Below, piece by piece: positions 1-6,856 of a stretch of DNA of 13,167 bases. Source of the DNA: Nitrospira sp. (GTDB lineage: Bacteria > Nitrospirota > Nitrospiria > Nitrospirales > Nitrospiraceae); NCBI GenBank assembly GCA_025935475.1, contig JAICVE010000036.1:1-13167 (forward strand), read 5' to 3'. Positions within the stretch are counted from its first letter, which is position 1; the number at the start of each line of letters is the position of its first letter. The notes below the pieces were generated by a model. The model was not told the DNA's origin. It was given only the letters and a program-made list of their open reading frames with translations, and made no database searches. Position numbers and translations under genes: made by a program.

Positions 1-2837
1 CGGGTCAGGGCTGCCTCCCTCACCGCTGCCACACGCGCACGCCCGCTGGCTTGAAGCTGATTCGCGAACTCGACGATCAAAATTCCGTTCTTGGCAATCA
101 GTCCGACGAGCGTGATCAGTCCCACCTGCGAGTAGATATTGATCGTCGTGAGGTCGAGAAAACTGAACACGAGCGCGCCGGAAATTGCGAGCGGAACGGA
201 CCCGAGCAGCACGATCAAGGGGTCACGAAAGCTTTGAAACTGGGCCGCTAGCACGAGATAGATCAGGACGACCGCAAACCCGAGGGTGACCGTAAGGGCA
301 CCACCCTCCTGACGGATCTGCCGAGACTCGCCGGCATAATCGAGGACGACCGGCGGTCCTCCTGCCGTCGCCGCGGCAGCTTCGAGCACGCGGAGCCCCT
401 CCGCCTTGGTCACGCCCGGTTTCACGCCGCCGAAGATGCGGACGGCGTTGCGCTGCTGGAAGCGGTTCAGCGTACGGGGCGCGGTGCTCGTCTCAATGTG
501 TGTGAAGGTCGAGACCGGCACGAGTTGACCGGCTGGGGTCTTGATCTTGAGGTCGAGGAGCGGCTCCACGGTCGCGCGGTCTTTGTCGCCGATCTGTGGA
601 ATCACTTTGTAGCTCCGATCGAAATAGTTGAAGCGGTTGACGTAGGCGCCGCCCAGGAGCGTGCCGAGTTCCCGGCCCACGCCGGCCAGATCAAGCCCCA
701 GGTCGGCCAGACGCTCGCGGTCAATGACGACACGCGCCTCCGGCAGATCAATTTTCAGGTCGGTGTCCACGTACAAAAACTTCCCGCTCTGCCATCCAGC
801 GCCGAGGACGGCGCCGACCGTTTGCAGCATCTGGTCAGCCGGAACGTCGCTCTGCAAGACCAACTCCACGTCATACTGACCGGGCGTGGGAAGCGGCGGG
901 TCCAGACGGGGGAACACCCGCAGGCCGGGCACCTGCGACACTGCGCCAAAGACCTGGCCATACATCTGCTCGGTCGAGCGCTCCCGTACATGCCAGTCCT
1001 TTGCGACGAGGCCTCCGAAGCCGCCCCATGCGGTGGTCAGCGACCAGGTGAATTCGGTTTCGGGAAAGGACCTGACGGCGTCCACGATTTGGAGATGCTG
1101 CCGATTCGTGGCGGCGACGGTGGAGTCTGGCGATGCTTCGAAGAAGAGACTGATATGACTTTGATCTTCGACAGGCGCGAGCTCCTGCCGGGAGAACAGA
1201 TAGAGAGGCCAGGCGGCGACCATGATCAGCACGGCCGCGGCAACGATGCCCCATCGCATCTCCAACGCGCCGTCGAGCAGCCGTGCATACCCGCGGCGCA
1301 CCAGCTCGAACGTCCGGTTCACCAGCAGGGCCATCCGGCCTTCCTTGCCCTGAGGATGGACGAAGCGTGAACTCATCACCGGCGAGAGCGTCACAGCGAC
1401 GACCCCCGACAACACCACGGCTACCGCAAGCGTCATGGCAAATTCGAGAAATAAAGAGCCGGTCAAGCCGCCCTGGAATCCAATCGGCGTGTAGACCGTC
1501 GCCAGAGTGATCGTCATCGCAATAATGGGCCCGATCAGCTCGCGGGCTCCCGCCAACGCCGCCTCGATCCGCGACTTGCCCTGCCGGACGTGCCGCTCGA
1601 CGTTCTCCACCACCACGATCGCATCATCGACCACCAGACCGACCGACAATACAATGGCGAGCAGCGTCAAGAGATTCAGGCTGAAGCCGAACGCGAACAT
1701 AAAAAGGGCCGCCCCGATCAGTGACACCGGCATCGCCACCAAAGGGACGAGCGCCGTGCGCACGGAGCCCATGAAGAGAAAGACGACCAGTGCAACGATC
1801 AGAATCGTTTCGGACAAGGTCTTGGTGATTTCGGTCAGCGCGTTCCGCATGAACATCGTGCCGTCCCAGACGAGCCGCATATCGATGTCCGTCGGCAATG
1901 TCGGCCTGATGCGCTCCATTTCATCTCGCAACCGTTTGGCCACATCGATTTCGTTTGCGCCGGGCACGGGCCAGACGCCCAGATAGACGCCTTCCGTGCT
2001 GTTGTACTTCGCGACCATGTCCGCTTCTTCGGCCTCGCGCTCGACCTTGGCAATGTCTTTTAGCCGCACGATGGCGCCACCGCGGTCGGCCACGATCAGG
2101 TCTTCGAACTCTTCGGCGGAACGGAGGTCGGTATTGGCGAGCAGATTGACCTGCACCAGATTGCCCTTGGTCCGGCCGACCGCCGCCAAATAGTTGTTCC
2201 GCCGGAGCGCGCCCTGAACGTCGCCCGGCGAAAGATTAAAGGACGCCAACCGGTCTGGATCGATCCAAATGCGCATGGCGATTTGGCGGCCGCCCTCGAT
2301 GGTCACTCGCTGAACACCCGACAGCGTCGCGAGTTGCGGCTGCAGTGTGCGCAGCAGCCAGTCTGTCACGGCGGGGACGGTCCGCTCGCTGGAGGTGAAA
2401 CTCAGATAGAAGGAGGCATAGGGACGATCGGCGCGTTGCACTTCGACGACCGGCGGCTCAGCTTCCGTCGGCAGTTCCGAGCGCACCTGTTGGAGCCGCG
2501 CTGTCACCTCGGCCAACGCCGCCGTGCTGCTGTGGTTCAATTTTAAATGCACAGTGACCGTGCTCACGCCGGCCCGGCTGGTGGATTCCACATAATCGAC
2601 TCCGCCGATGGCCGAAACGACCCGCTCGATCGGCGTGCTCAGAAACCCGCGGACGGTCTCTGCGCTTGCGCCGTAGTACACGGTCGTGATGATCACCGAA
2701 GAGCTCTCGATCTTGGGATACTGCTGCACAGGCAGCGTCGTCAGTGCCCGCCAACCGGCCAGCACGATCATCAGATTCACGACGATCGCCAGCACCGGAT
2801 GCTTGATGAAGATATCGGTGAATGAGCGCATCTGCAT
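1..2837 (-). CDS. RND efflux pump inner-membrane permease (HAE1/AcrB family), C-terminus cut by the window edge
   Basis: Proton-driven inner-membrane pump subunit of a tripartite RND efflux system. It would take substrate from the periplasm or outer leaflet and pass it to an outer-membrane channel through the adaptor encoded just upstream. The frame is open from ATG at 2837 to the left edge, giving 945 codons, while family members are usually about 1020 to 1050 residues, so some 80 to 100 residues are missing. The N-terminus MQMRSFTDIFIKHPVLA is typical. The TM4 proton-relay pair is seen in VGLVVDDAIVVVENVERH (Asp404/Asp405, matching AcrB Asp407/408). The TM10 lysine is in LIAKNGILIVEFANQ at about residue 916. 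GGGAGGA lies upstream of the ATG with a rather long spacer. The gene follows the adaptor stop by 27 bases, so both are probably one transcript. Substrate cannot be told from sequence. No frameshift was seen. Confidence 0.95.
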   Translation of the reverse strand, partial: MQMRSFTDIFIKHPVLAIVVNLMIVLAGWRALTTLPVQQYPKIESSSVIITTVYYGASAETVRGFLSTPIERVVSAIGGVDYVESTSRAGVSTVTVHLKLNHSSTAALAEVTARLQQVRSELPTEAEPPVVEVQRADRPYASFYLSFTSSERTVPAVTDWLLRTLQPQLATLSGVQRVTIEGGRQIAMRIWIDPDRLASFNLSPGDVQGALRRNNYLAAVGRTKGNLVQVNLLANTDLRSAEEFEDLIVADRGGAIVRLKDIAKVEREAEEADMVAKYNSTEGVYLGVWPVPGANEIDVAKRLRDEMERIRPTLPTDIDMRLVWDGTMFMRNALTEITKTLSETILIVALVVFLFMGSVRTALVPLVAMPVSLIGAALFMFAFGFSLNLLTLLAIVLSVGLVVDDAIVVVENVERHVRQGKSRIEAALAGARELIGPIIAMTITLATVYTPIGFQGGLTGSLFLEFAMTLAVAVVLSGVVAVTLSPVMSSRFVHPQGKEGRMALLVNRTFELVRRGYARLLDGALEMRWGIVAAAVLIMVAAWPLYLFSRQELAPVEDQSHISLFFEASPDSTVAATNRQHLQIVDAVRSFPETEFTWSLTTAWGGFGGLVAKDWHVRERSTEQMYGQVFGAVSQVPGLRVFPRLDPPLPTPGQYDVELVLQSDVPADQMLQTVGAVLGAGWQSGKFLYVDTDLKIDLPEARVVIDRERLADLGLDLAGVGRELGTLLGGAYVNRFNYFDRSYKVIPQIGDKDRATVEPLLDLKIKTPAGQLVPVSTFTHIETSTAPRTLNRFQQRNAVRIFGGVKPGVTKAEGLRVLEAAAATAGGPPVVLDYAGESRQIRQEGGALTVTLGFAVVLIYLVLAAQFQSFRDPLIVLLGSVPLAISGALVFSFLDLTTINIYSQVGLITLVGLIAKNGILIVEFANQLQASGRARVAAVREAALT

Positions 2838-2864
2838 GGTGTTCTCGTCCTCCCGATCATCGTT

Positions 2865-3992
2865 TCATTGGAGACTGACCGCTTGCCTCCGCTCGGCCTC
2901 TCCGGCTCCGGGTCCGGCAATGGACACGAGCGCCGCCTCGCGCAGCTTGAACGACCCTGATGCCGCCACCCGGTCACCTGCCGCGAGCCCTGCATGAATG
3001 ACAATCTCGTCTCCGAACATCGCACCGCTTTCGACCTGCTGGACGTGCGCCCTGGCACGGCCGTCCTTGTCCTGCGTGATGACGAAGACCTGATCTCCCT
3101 GCGGGCCTTTGCGCAATGCACTCACCGGGACGGCAACGGCCTTGCGAGGAGTCCCGACCGGCACACGGACGCGCACCGAAGAACCAGGAGAGGGCGCGTG
3201 GACTGCGCCCTCGATTCGCGCCCGCACGACCGCATTTCTGGTCGCAGGGTCGATACGCGAGTCGAGCGCCACGATCTTGGCGGTGACAGGAGCCGACGTA
3301 CCCGCGGAGACCTCGACCAGTTCGCCCTCTCGTAAATCTGCCGCCACCTGCTGTGCCACGGTGAAGTCCACGTGTGCTGCATCGTCGATTCCCTGAAGCG
3401 TCGTCAACAAAGTCCCTTCGTTCAAATATTGGCCTGGATGAACGTCGGCGATGCCGACCCGCGCACGAAACGGCGCGCGAATCGTCTTGCGAGCGATGAT
3501 CGCCTTGGTGCGGGTGATTTGCGCCCGGGCGACGTCCACATCGGCCCGCGCCCGGTCGACCTCTTCCTGCGTGGTGGCCATTTCGTGGTTCAGATTCTGT
3601 CGGCGATCGAGCACCGTCTTGGCGAGGGCAGCCTGCGCCTCTTGAGCTTTCAACTCGGCGTCTTCGACGGAGACATCAAGCGCTACCAGGATCATGCCGG
3701 CTTCGACGATGTGTCCTGGCGTGAGGCGCACCTCGCGCACCGTGCCGGCAAGTTCGTTTTTTAGGGTGATCGAACGCAGGGCCAAGACTGTCCCGATCGA
3801 TGTCGTACTCTGGCGATGCTCGATTTCTTTCGCGACAGCGACCGTCACCGTCTCCATAGGTTCAGGCTGCTTAGCCGAGGCCGCCTGGCCCTCTTGGATG
3901 GCATCGTATTTCCAAGCCGCGAGGCCGACGCCCATCACGACGACCACTAGCGGGAGTACAACCGAACCGACCCAGTGATACCAACGCTTCAT
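2865..3992 (-). CDS. RND efflux periplasmic adaptor (membrane fusion protein, HlyD/AcrA family)
   Basis: Periplasmic adaptor of 375 residues that would bridge the downstream RND permease and an outer-membrane factor, which is not in the window. Residues 8-27 form a hydrophobic N-terminal anchor or signal segment. There is no lipobox cysteine, so it is probably anchored by this helix. Two half-lipoyl segments (about 75-108 and 168-200, the second with the typical IRAPFRARVGIADVHPGQYL) flank a helical hairpin of about 105-165, rich in Ala, Glu and Gln. Beta-barrel and membrane-proximal regions follow (about 205-350). The start at 3992 is well supported by GGAGGT five bases upstream. The gene is first in a two-gene unit whose 5' region carries a sigma-54-type promoter and paired palindromes, so its expression is probably under an enhancer-binding activator. 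Family assignment is firm; substrate is unknown. Confidence 0.94.
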   Translation of the reverse strand: MKRWYHWVGSVVLPLVVVVMGVGLAAWKYDAIQEGQAASAKQPEPMETVTVAVAKEIEHRQSTTSIGTVLALRSITLKNELAGTVREVRLTPGHIVEAGMILVALDVSVEDAELKAQEAQAALAKTVLDRRQNLNHEMATTQEEVDRARADVDVARAQITRTKAIIARKTIRAPFRARVGIADVHPGQYLNEGTLLTTLQGIDDAAHVDFTVAQQVAADLREGELVEVSAGTSAPVTAKIVALDSRIDPATRNAVVRARIEGAVHAPSPGSSVRVRVPVGTPRKAVAVPVSALRKGPQGDQVFVITQDKDGRARAHVQQVESGAMFGDEIVIHAGLAAGDRVAASGSFKLREAALVSIAGPGAGEAERRQAVSLQ

Positions 3993-4045
3993 GGAAGACC
4001 TCCGCGCTTGTCTGACGTGGCTCTCACCCTTTGCCAGATAAGAAC

Positions 4046-4061
4046 AGCAACCTTCGTTCCT
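4046..4061 (-). promoter_or_regulatory. Candidate sigma-54 (-24/-12) promoter for the RND efflux unit
   Basis: On the minus strand the 16 bases read AGGAACGAAGGTTGCT. Against the known RpoN consensus TGGCACG-N4-TTGCW it keeps GG at -24, ACG, the exact GG-N10-GC spacing and TTGCT at -12, differing at two positions. The -12 C at 4047 lies 55 bases from the adaptor ATG at 3992, predicting a transcription start near 4035 and a leader of about 43 bases. The matching element at 6698-6713 has the same 55-base distance to its gene, which strengthens both calls. Confidence 0.75.
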
Positions 4062-4156
4062 AGCCTGGTGCGACGGCCCAGTTCTCCTAACTATCGAATG
4101 AACTTAGAGAATTTATGACGTGGCCAGGAAGAGGGATCGAGGTGCCGATAGCGATT

Positions 4157-4172
4157 CGCCGCCTAATCGGCA
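4157..4172. promoter_or_regulatory. Candidate enhancer site (imperfect palindrome), efflux unit, promoter-proximal copy
   Basis: CGCCGC-CTAA-TCGGCA matches the right half of the TGCCGA-N4-TCGGCA element exactly and the left half at four of six positions. It starts 18 bases from the perfect copy at 4175, about two helical turns with a slight offset, and centres near -130 from the predicted start. Probable weaker binding site for the enhancer-binding protein encoded at 6857-9439. Confidence 0.5.
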
Positions 4173-4174
4173 GG

Positions 4175-4190
4175 TGCCGAAGGATCGGCA
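4175..4190. promoter_or_regulatory. Candidate enhancer site (perfect 16-bp palindrome), efflux unit
   Basis: TGCCGA-AGGA-TCGGCA has perfect six-base arms around a four-base spacer and centres about 148 bases upstream of the predicted sigma-54 start. The same arm sequence and the same spacer length occur in the two palindromes at 6822-6856. It could also fold as an RNA hairpin after the TerB-COQ4 stop at 4205, but no T-tract follows, so a DNA-binding site is the better reading. Confidence 0.65.
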
Positions 4191-4204
4191 TCGCCTTGTG
4201 AGTG

Positions 4205-5197
4205 TCATGCCGTACTTCCAGCCAATTGATGCGGCGGTCGAACGGTGAAAAATGCGTCGACAGGAAGGATGTTGTACCGTCGCCTGAGCTCATCGACTTG
4301 CGCGCCCATGACCGGCCAATAGTCCCATCCGCTGTTAAGGTCGACGGTCATCGCCGCGCCCCGCCGGATGGCGATCATGGCCTTGACCGGATCGAAAAAT
4401 CCCGTTCTCGCTCCGGTGATGGGGGTCACGCGGATGCCGACATGGAATTGCAGAAGCACGAAGAACACGAACGCCCAAGGATCGCGCCGTTGAAAGCCCG
4501 CACTAAAGCAGGCCACTTGCACTTCTTCATCGGGCGTCGTCCCATATCCGGATAGGACATGCGCGCAATCGTGAAACAGGACTTGCTCTGCCGCTCCCCC
4601 CTTTTCACCGGGTAAGGGAAAGCCGTTCTCCCGGCAGTATTCCCAATAGGACCGACCCAACGATCCGGCAGGATAATGCTCCAGGGCTTGATACCGACTG
4701 GCCAGGGCGGCATCTTCGTACCGTCCCAACATGCCGCGCACGAATTTGAAGATGCCTCGCACACCTTCATTGTTCCAGATTTCCTTCACTTTCTCCCTTA
4801 ACCAAAAGCGCCGTGCCAGATCGAGGCGAAGGCGCACCATCTCACCATTGAGGAGATAGCGGAGGTCCCGCACTTCTGGAGCGTCCACTTCCAAGGCCCG
4901 CGCAAATTGTTCAACCGCCTCGGTCTCATCCCTATTGGCGTTCCCATCGATCAGCGAGACAACGATCAACCCTTGGACCAGTTGATACCTGACTTGCCGG
5001 TCGGAGAGTCCTGAGGCCAATTCTTCCGGGGTGATGGGCGCAAGATCTTCGACTGCATAGTGGGTTCCCAGGATCGTCTGCACCGACGTGAGCATCTGCC
5101 GCTCCGCATCGTCGAGCGCGCCGTCTGCCATGGCGACGGTTTTCATGGCACGCAGGCCCCAATGGGCTTGTTCCGCAGTCGGCATTTTCAGTTCCAT
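4205..5197 (-). CDS. TerB-like domain fused to a COQ4-like (ubiquinone biosynthesis family) domain
   Basis: A 330-residue soluble two-domain protein. Residues about 10-110 resemble TerB/TerB-like helical domains, with two acidic repeats (MADGALDDAE at 23-32 and LIDGNANRDETE around 82-93) as in the tellurite-resistance family. Residues about 130-320 resemble COQ4. The family's metal motif HDxxH-x11-E is complete: His209, Asp210, His213 and Glu225, in FHDCAHVLSGYGTTPDEE. COQ4 proteins act on the quinone head-group in ubiquinone synthesis and bind a metal and a prenyl-like ligand; whether this protein makes or merely binds a quinone-like lipid is open. There is no signal peptide or membrane helix. 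Start ATG at 5197 has AGGGAGAG upstream. It follows the DedA-rhodanese gene by 51 bases and is probably last in that unit. Both domain calls come from motif recognition by eye; the COQ4 call is the stronger. Confidence 0.82.
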   Translation of the reverse strand: MELKMPTAEQAHWGLRAMKTVAMADGALDDAERQMLTSVQTILGTHYAVEDLAPITPEELASGLSDRQVRYQLVQGLIVVSLIDGNANRDETEAVEQFARALEVDAPEVRDLRYLLNGEMVRLRLDLARRFWLREKVKEIWNNEGVRGIFKFVRGMLGRYEDAALASRYQALEHYPAGSLGRSYWEYCRENGFPLPGEKGGAAEQVLFHDCAHVLSGYGTTPDEEVQVACFSAGFQRRDPWAFVFFVLLQFHVGIRVTPITGARTGFFDPVKAMIAIRRGAAMTVDLNSGWDYWPVMGAQVDELRRRYNILPVDAFFTVRPPHQLAGSTA

Positions 5198-5248
5198 CTG
5201 ATCTCTCTCCCTTGGATATTGGAACTTATGAAGTCGGCGGCCTGAACT

Positions 5249-6205
5249 TCATGCTGGAACAATGTGAGGGGCAGACACCCGCACGGCCGTCGATGAATGA
5301 GCAGCGGCCACGTTCCAAGCCCCAAGACCCCCAGCCAGTGGCCATACACGCGTGAATCCCAGGTTGCGGAGTCTTTTTGTCCCTTCGACGCTCGACGCAT
5401 CCTTCGGGCAGGCGCAATACAGGATCACATCGCGATCCCTCGGCAGCTCATGCTGTCTGGCGACGAGCTCGTCGATCGTCATGGGGAGTGCGCCGGGAAC
5501 GCCGGGCTCTTCTTGACGCGCGGCGAACGAACGAAGGTCCACGATCACCGGAGTTTCCCCGGCCGCAAGCTTATCGGTCAGCTGGCGGACCGTCACGCGT
5601 GGCACGCGATGGTCTGCACGGTACCGATTGACCGCTTTGTAGACGACATATCCGATGACGGCCGTGAACACCGCCAGACCGACCGTCGGACCGATTTGGG
5701 CACTCATGGCCAATGCCTGCTCGAGCTGGTCGCTGAACGCCATCCCCAGAGCGATCCCGGTTCCAACCCACAACAGCGTACCCAGGCCATTGAACAGGAG
5801 GTACTGCGGCACCGAGAGTCCCACAATGCCAGCGAGCGGCGGCGCAATGGTGCTGAAGCCGGGGACGAATTTCGCGACGATCAGCGAACGAACACCATGA
5901 CGTGCAAAGAAGTCTTCTGTCCGGCGGACGCAACTCGTGGGCTCCAACGAAATGCGGCAAAGCCAGTTCAACACCAGCCGGCCTCGGCGCCGCCCGAGTT
6001 CGAACCAGAGTTGATCACCCGCCATTGCGGCGAGAACCGCTGAGACAATGGCCATGCCCAGCCCCATCTGGCCCGTGCCAACCAAGGCGCCTGCGGCAAT
6101 CAAAAACGGCAATGCCGGTATGGGAAGTCCGATCTGTTCGGCGAACACTGTTGCCGCAAGTACCAGTGCACCATGTTGGCTCAGGAAGTTTATGGTCTCG
6201 TTCAT
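5249..6205 (-). CDS. DedA-family membrane protein with C-terminal rhodanese domain
   Basis: A 318-residue fusion. Residues about 1-195 are a DedA/SNARE-associated (VTT) membrane domain, with FAEQIGLPIPALPFLIAAGAL near 22-42, a GDQLWFELGRRRG loop near 63-75 and the ARHGVRSLIVAKFVPGFS segment. DedA proteins are linked to phospholipid flipping and membrane homeostasis. Residues about 203-302 are a rhodanese-like domain on the cytoplasmic side or membrane surface. Its active loop is YCACPKDASS (Cys264, Cys266), in place of the common CxxGxRS loop; a CACP-type loop is, as I recall, usual in DedA-rhodanese fusions, so it may be active with a different substrate. The start at 6205 is chosen because AGGGAG lies six bases upstream. 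An adjacent ATG at 6208 is too close to it, and a TTG at 6265 would overlap the preceding gene. The preceding gene ends 19 bases upstream, so they are probably one unit. Confidence 0.9.
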   Translation of the reverse strand: MNETINFLSQHGALVLAATVFAEQIGLPIPALPFLIAAGALVGTGQMGLGMAIVSAVLAAMAGDQLWFELGRRRGRLVLNWLCRISLEPTSCVRRTEDFFARHGVRSLIVAKFVPGFSTIAPPLAGIVGLSVPQYLLFNGLGTLLWVGTGIALGMAFSDQLEQALAMSAQIGPTVGLAVFTAVIGYVVYKAVNRYRADHRVPRVTVRQLTDKLAAGETPVIVDLRSFAARQEEPGVPGALPMTIDELVARQHELPRDRDVILYCACPKDASSVEGTKRLRNLGFTRVWPLAGGLGAWNVAAAHSSTAVRVSAPHIVPA

Positions 6206-6211
6206 CATGGA

Positions 6212-6217
6212 CTCCCT
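6212..6217 (-). promoter_or_regulatory. Ribosome binding site that decides the DedA-rhodanese start
   Basis: AGGGAG on the minus strand, six bases before the second of two adjacent ATG codons (6205) and three before the first (6208). Its position rules against the longer reading from TTG at 6265. Confidence 0.7.
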
Positions 6218-6224
6218 TAACTCA

Positions 6225-6644
6225 TCAGAGAAATTGTTCGGCGGCGTAACGGGCAATCGCGCCAATTCGTTGATCGTCGTTGGGACGGCCCGGCAGGCCG
6301 CTGATCAATCGTGATCGGTTCAATTCAACAATGACGCGTCCCAACACCCATTGGATGCTGCTTGGATCCAGTTTGGACACTCCCTCGAGGAGCTGCGTGG
6401 CGCTTCCGGCGTCAAGGGAGTGCTGCCGGATCAGCGCATCTTCGACGATGGCCTGTCCCAGTATCGGCTGAATCCAGCGCATCGTGAGGTTGTAGTCCGA
6501 AGAACGTTCGATCATCGCGTTTGTCTCCATCGCGCCAAACGTCACCGGCGTGAAGAGAAAGAATAGGCACAGCAAAATACCGGCAATCGTGGCCATCATG
6601 CCGACCAGCGTGAACAGATCCGTTGTAGGGCTAGTTCGGTTCAT
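6225..6644 (-). CDS. Small single-pass membrane protein of unknown function
   Basis: I do not recognise a family. The 139-residue protein has a polar N-terminus (MNRTSPTTDLF), one long hydrophobic stretch at about 12-36 (LVGMMATIAGILLCLFFLF), and a soluble C-terminal part of about 100 residues, probably periplasmic, with amphipathic helical character and no cysteine motif. ATG at 6644 is preferred because GGAGG lies four bases upstream. An in-frame ATG at 6665 has no ribosome binding site and would place the start closer to the promoter. It is first in the unit with DedA-rhodanese (19 bases apart) and TerB-COQ4. It stands directly behind a sigma-54-type promoter with paired enhancer palindromes, so it may be the first product made on activation. 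A role as sensor or accessory subunit of the membrane proteins downstream is only a guess. Confidence 0.75.
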   Translation of the reverse strand: MNRTSPTTDLFTLVGMMATIAGILLCLFFLFTPVTFGAMETNAMIERSSDYNLTMRWIQPILGQAIVEDALIRQHSLDAGSATQLLEGVSKLDPSSIQWVLGRVIVELNRSRLISGLPGRPNDDQRIGAIARYAAEQFL

Positions 6645-6697
6645 ATGTCCTCCATCGTCTCGCATTTCAACTCGACTCTGCTGACAATGGGGCCTTC

Positions 6698-6713
6698 AGC
6701 AAGTCACGTTCCA
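6698..6713 (-). promoter_or_regulatory. Candidate sigma-54 (-24/-12) promoter for the membrane-protein/DedA/COQ4 unit
   Basis: Minus strand TGGAACGTGACTTGCT fits the RpoN consensus TGGCACG-N4-TTGCW at all but one fixed position, with exact GG-N10-GC spacing. The -12 C at 6699 lies 55 bases from the ATG at 6644, predicting a start near 6687. Apart from the first base and the N4, it is identical to the element at 4046-4061. Confidence 0.82.
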
Positions 6714-6821
6714 CCGACGTAGACATATTGCCTACCGATGCAACTCGCTGATCTTGCAGCGGAAGAAGTTGGTCCGGGCTTACTGGGCGTGAGAGACGAG
6801 ACAAACAGGAAGGGCTTTCGG

Positions 6822-6837
6822 TGCCGAGATCTCGGCG
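6822..6837. promoter_or_regulatory. Candidate enhancer site (palindrome), DedA/COQ4 unit, promoter-proximal copy
   Basis: TGCCGA-GATC-TCGGCG. The inner 14 bases (GCCGAGATCTCGGC) are a perfect palindrome. It centres near -143 from the predicted sigma-54 start, a usual distance for an upstream activating sequence. It lies just after the stop codon of the sigma-54 activator gene. Confidence 0.68.
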
Positions 6838-6840
6838 CGC

Positions 6841-6856
6841 TGCCGAAACCTCGGCG
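6841..6856. promoter_or_regulatory. Candidate enhancer site (palindrome), DedA/COQ4 unit, distal copy
   Basis: TGCCGA-AACC-TCGGCG, the same arms and spacer length as the copy 19 bases away, directly abutting the stop codon of the activator gene at 6857. The two hairpins could also slow transcription leaving the activator gene, but no T-tract follows on the minus strand. Confidence 0.65.

Noticed and set aside
498..1370. Long plus-strand reading frame (290 codons)
   Set aside because: It lies antisense inside the RND permease gene, whose minus-strand frame has clear family motifs throughout; the plus-strand product has no recognisable fold and arises from high GC.
4143..4172. Larger stem TGCCGAT(4143-4149)/ATCGGCA(4166-4172) as a separate hairpin
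   Set aside because: The 16-base loop is long and the right arm is already part of the 4157-4172 palindrome; treated as an extra half-site at most.
4087..4293. Small minus-strand frame (68 codons) between the TerB-COQ4 and adaptor genes
   Set aside because: It overlaps the end of the TerB-COQ4 gene in another frame and covers the palindromes; no ribosome binding site or recognisable sequence.
6205..6265. Longer DedA-rhodanese N-terminus from TTG at 6265
   Set aside because: It would overlap the preceding gene by 41 bases, adds non-family residues and lacks a ribosome binding site, while AGGGAG precedes the ATG at 6205.
6822..6856. Tandem hairpins after the activator gene as a rho-independent terminator
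   Set aside because: No T-tract follows on the minus strand, and the arms and spacing recur upstream of the efflux unit with a sigma-54 promoter, so enhancer sites explain them better. A minor attenuating role is not excluded.
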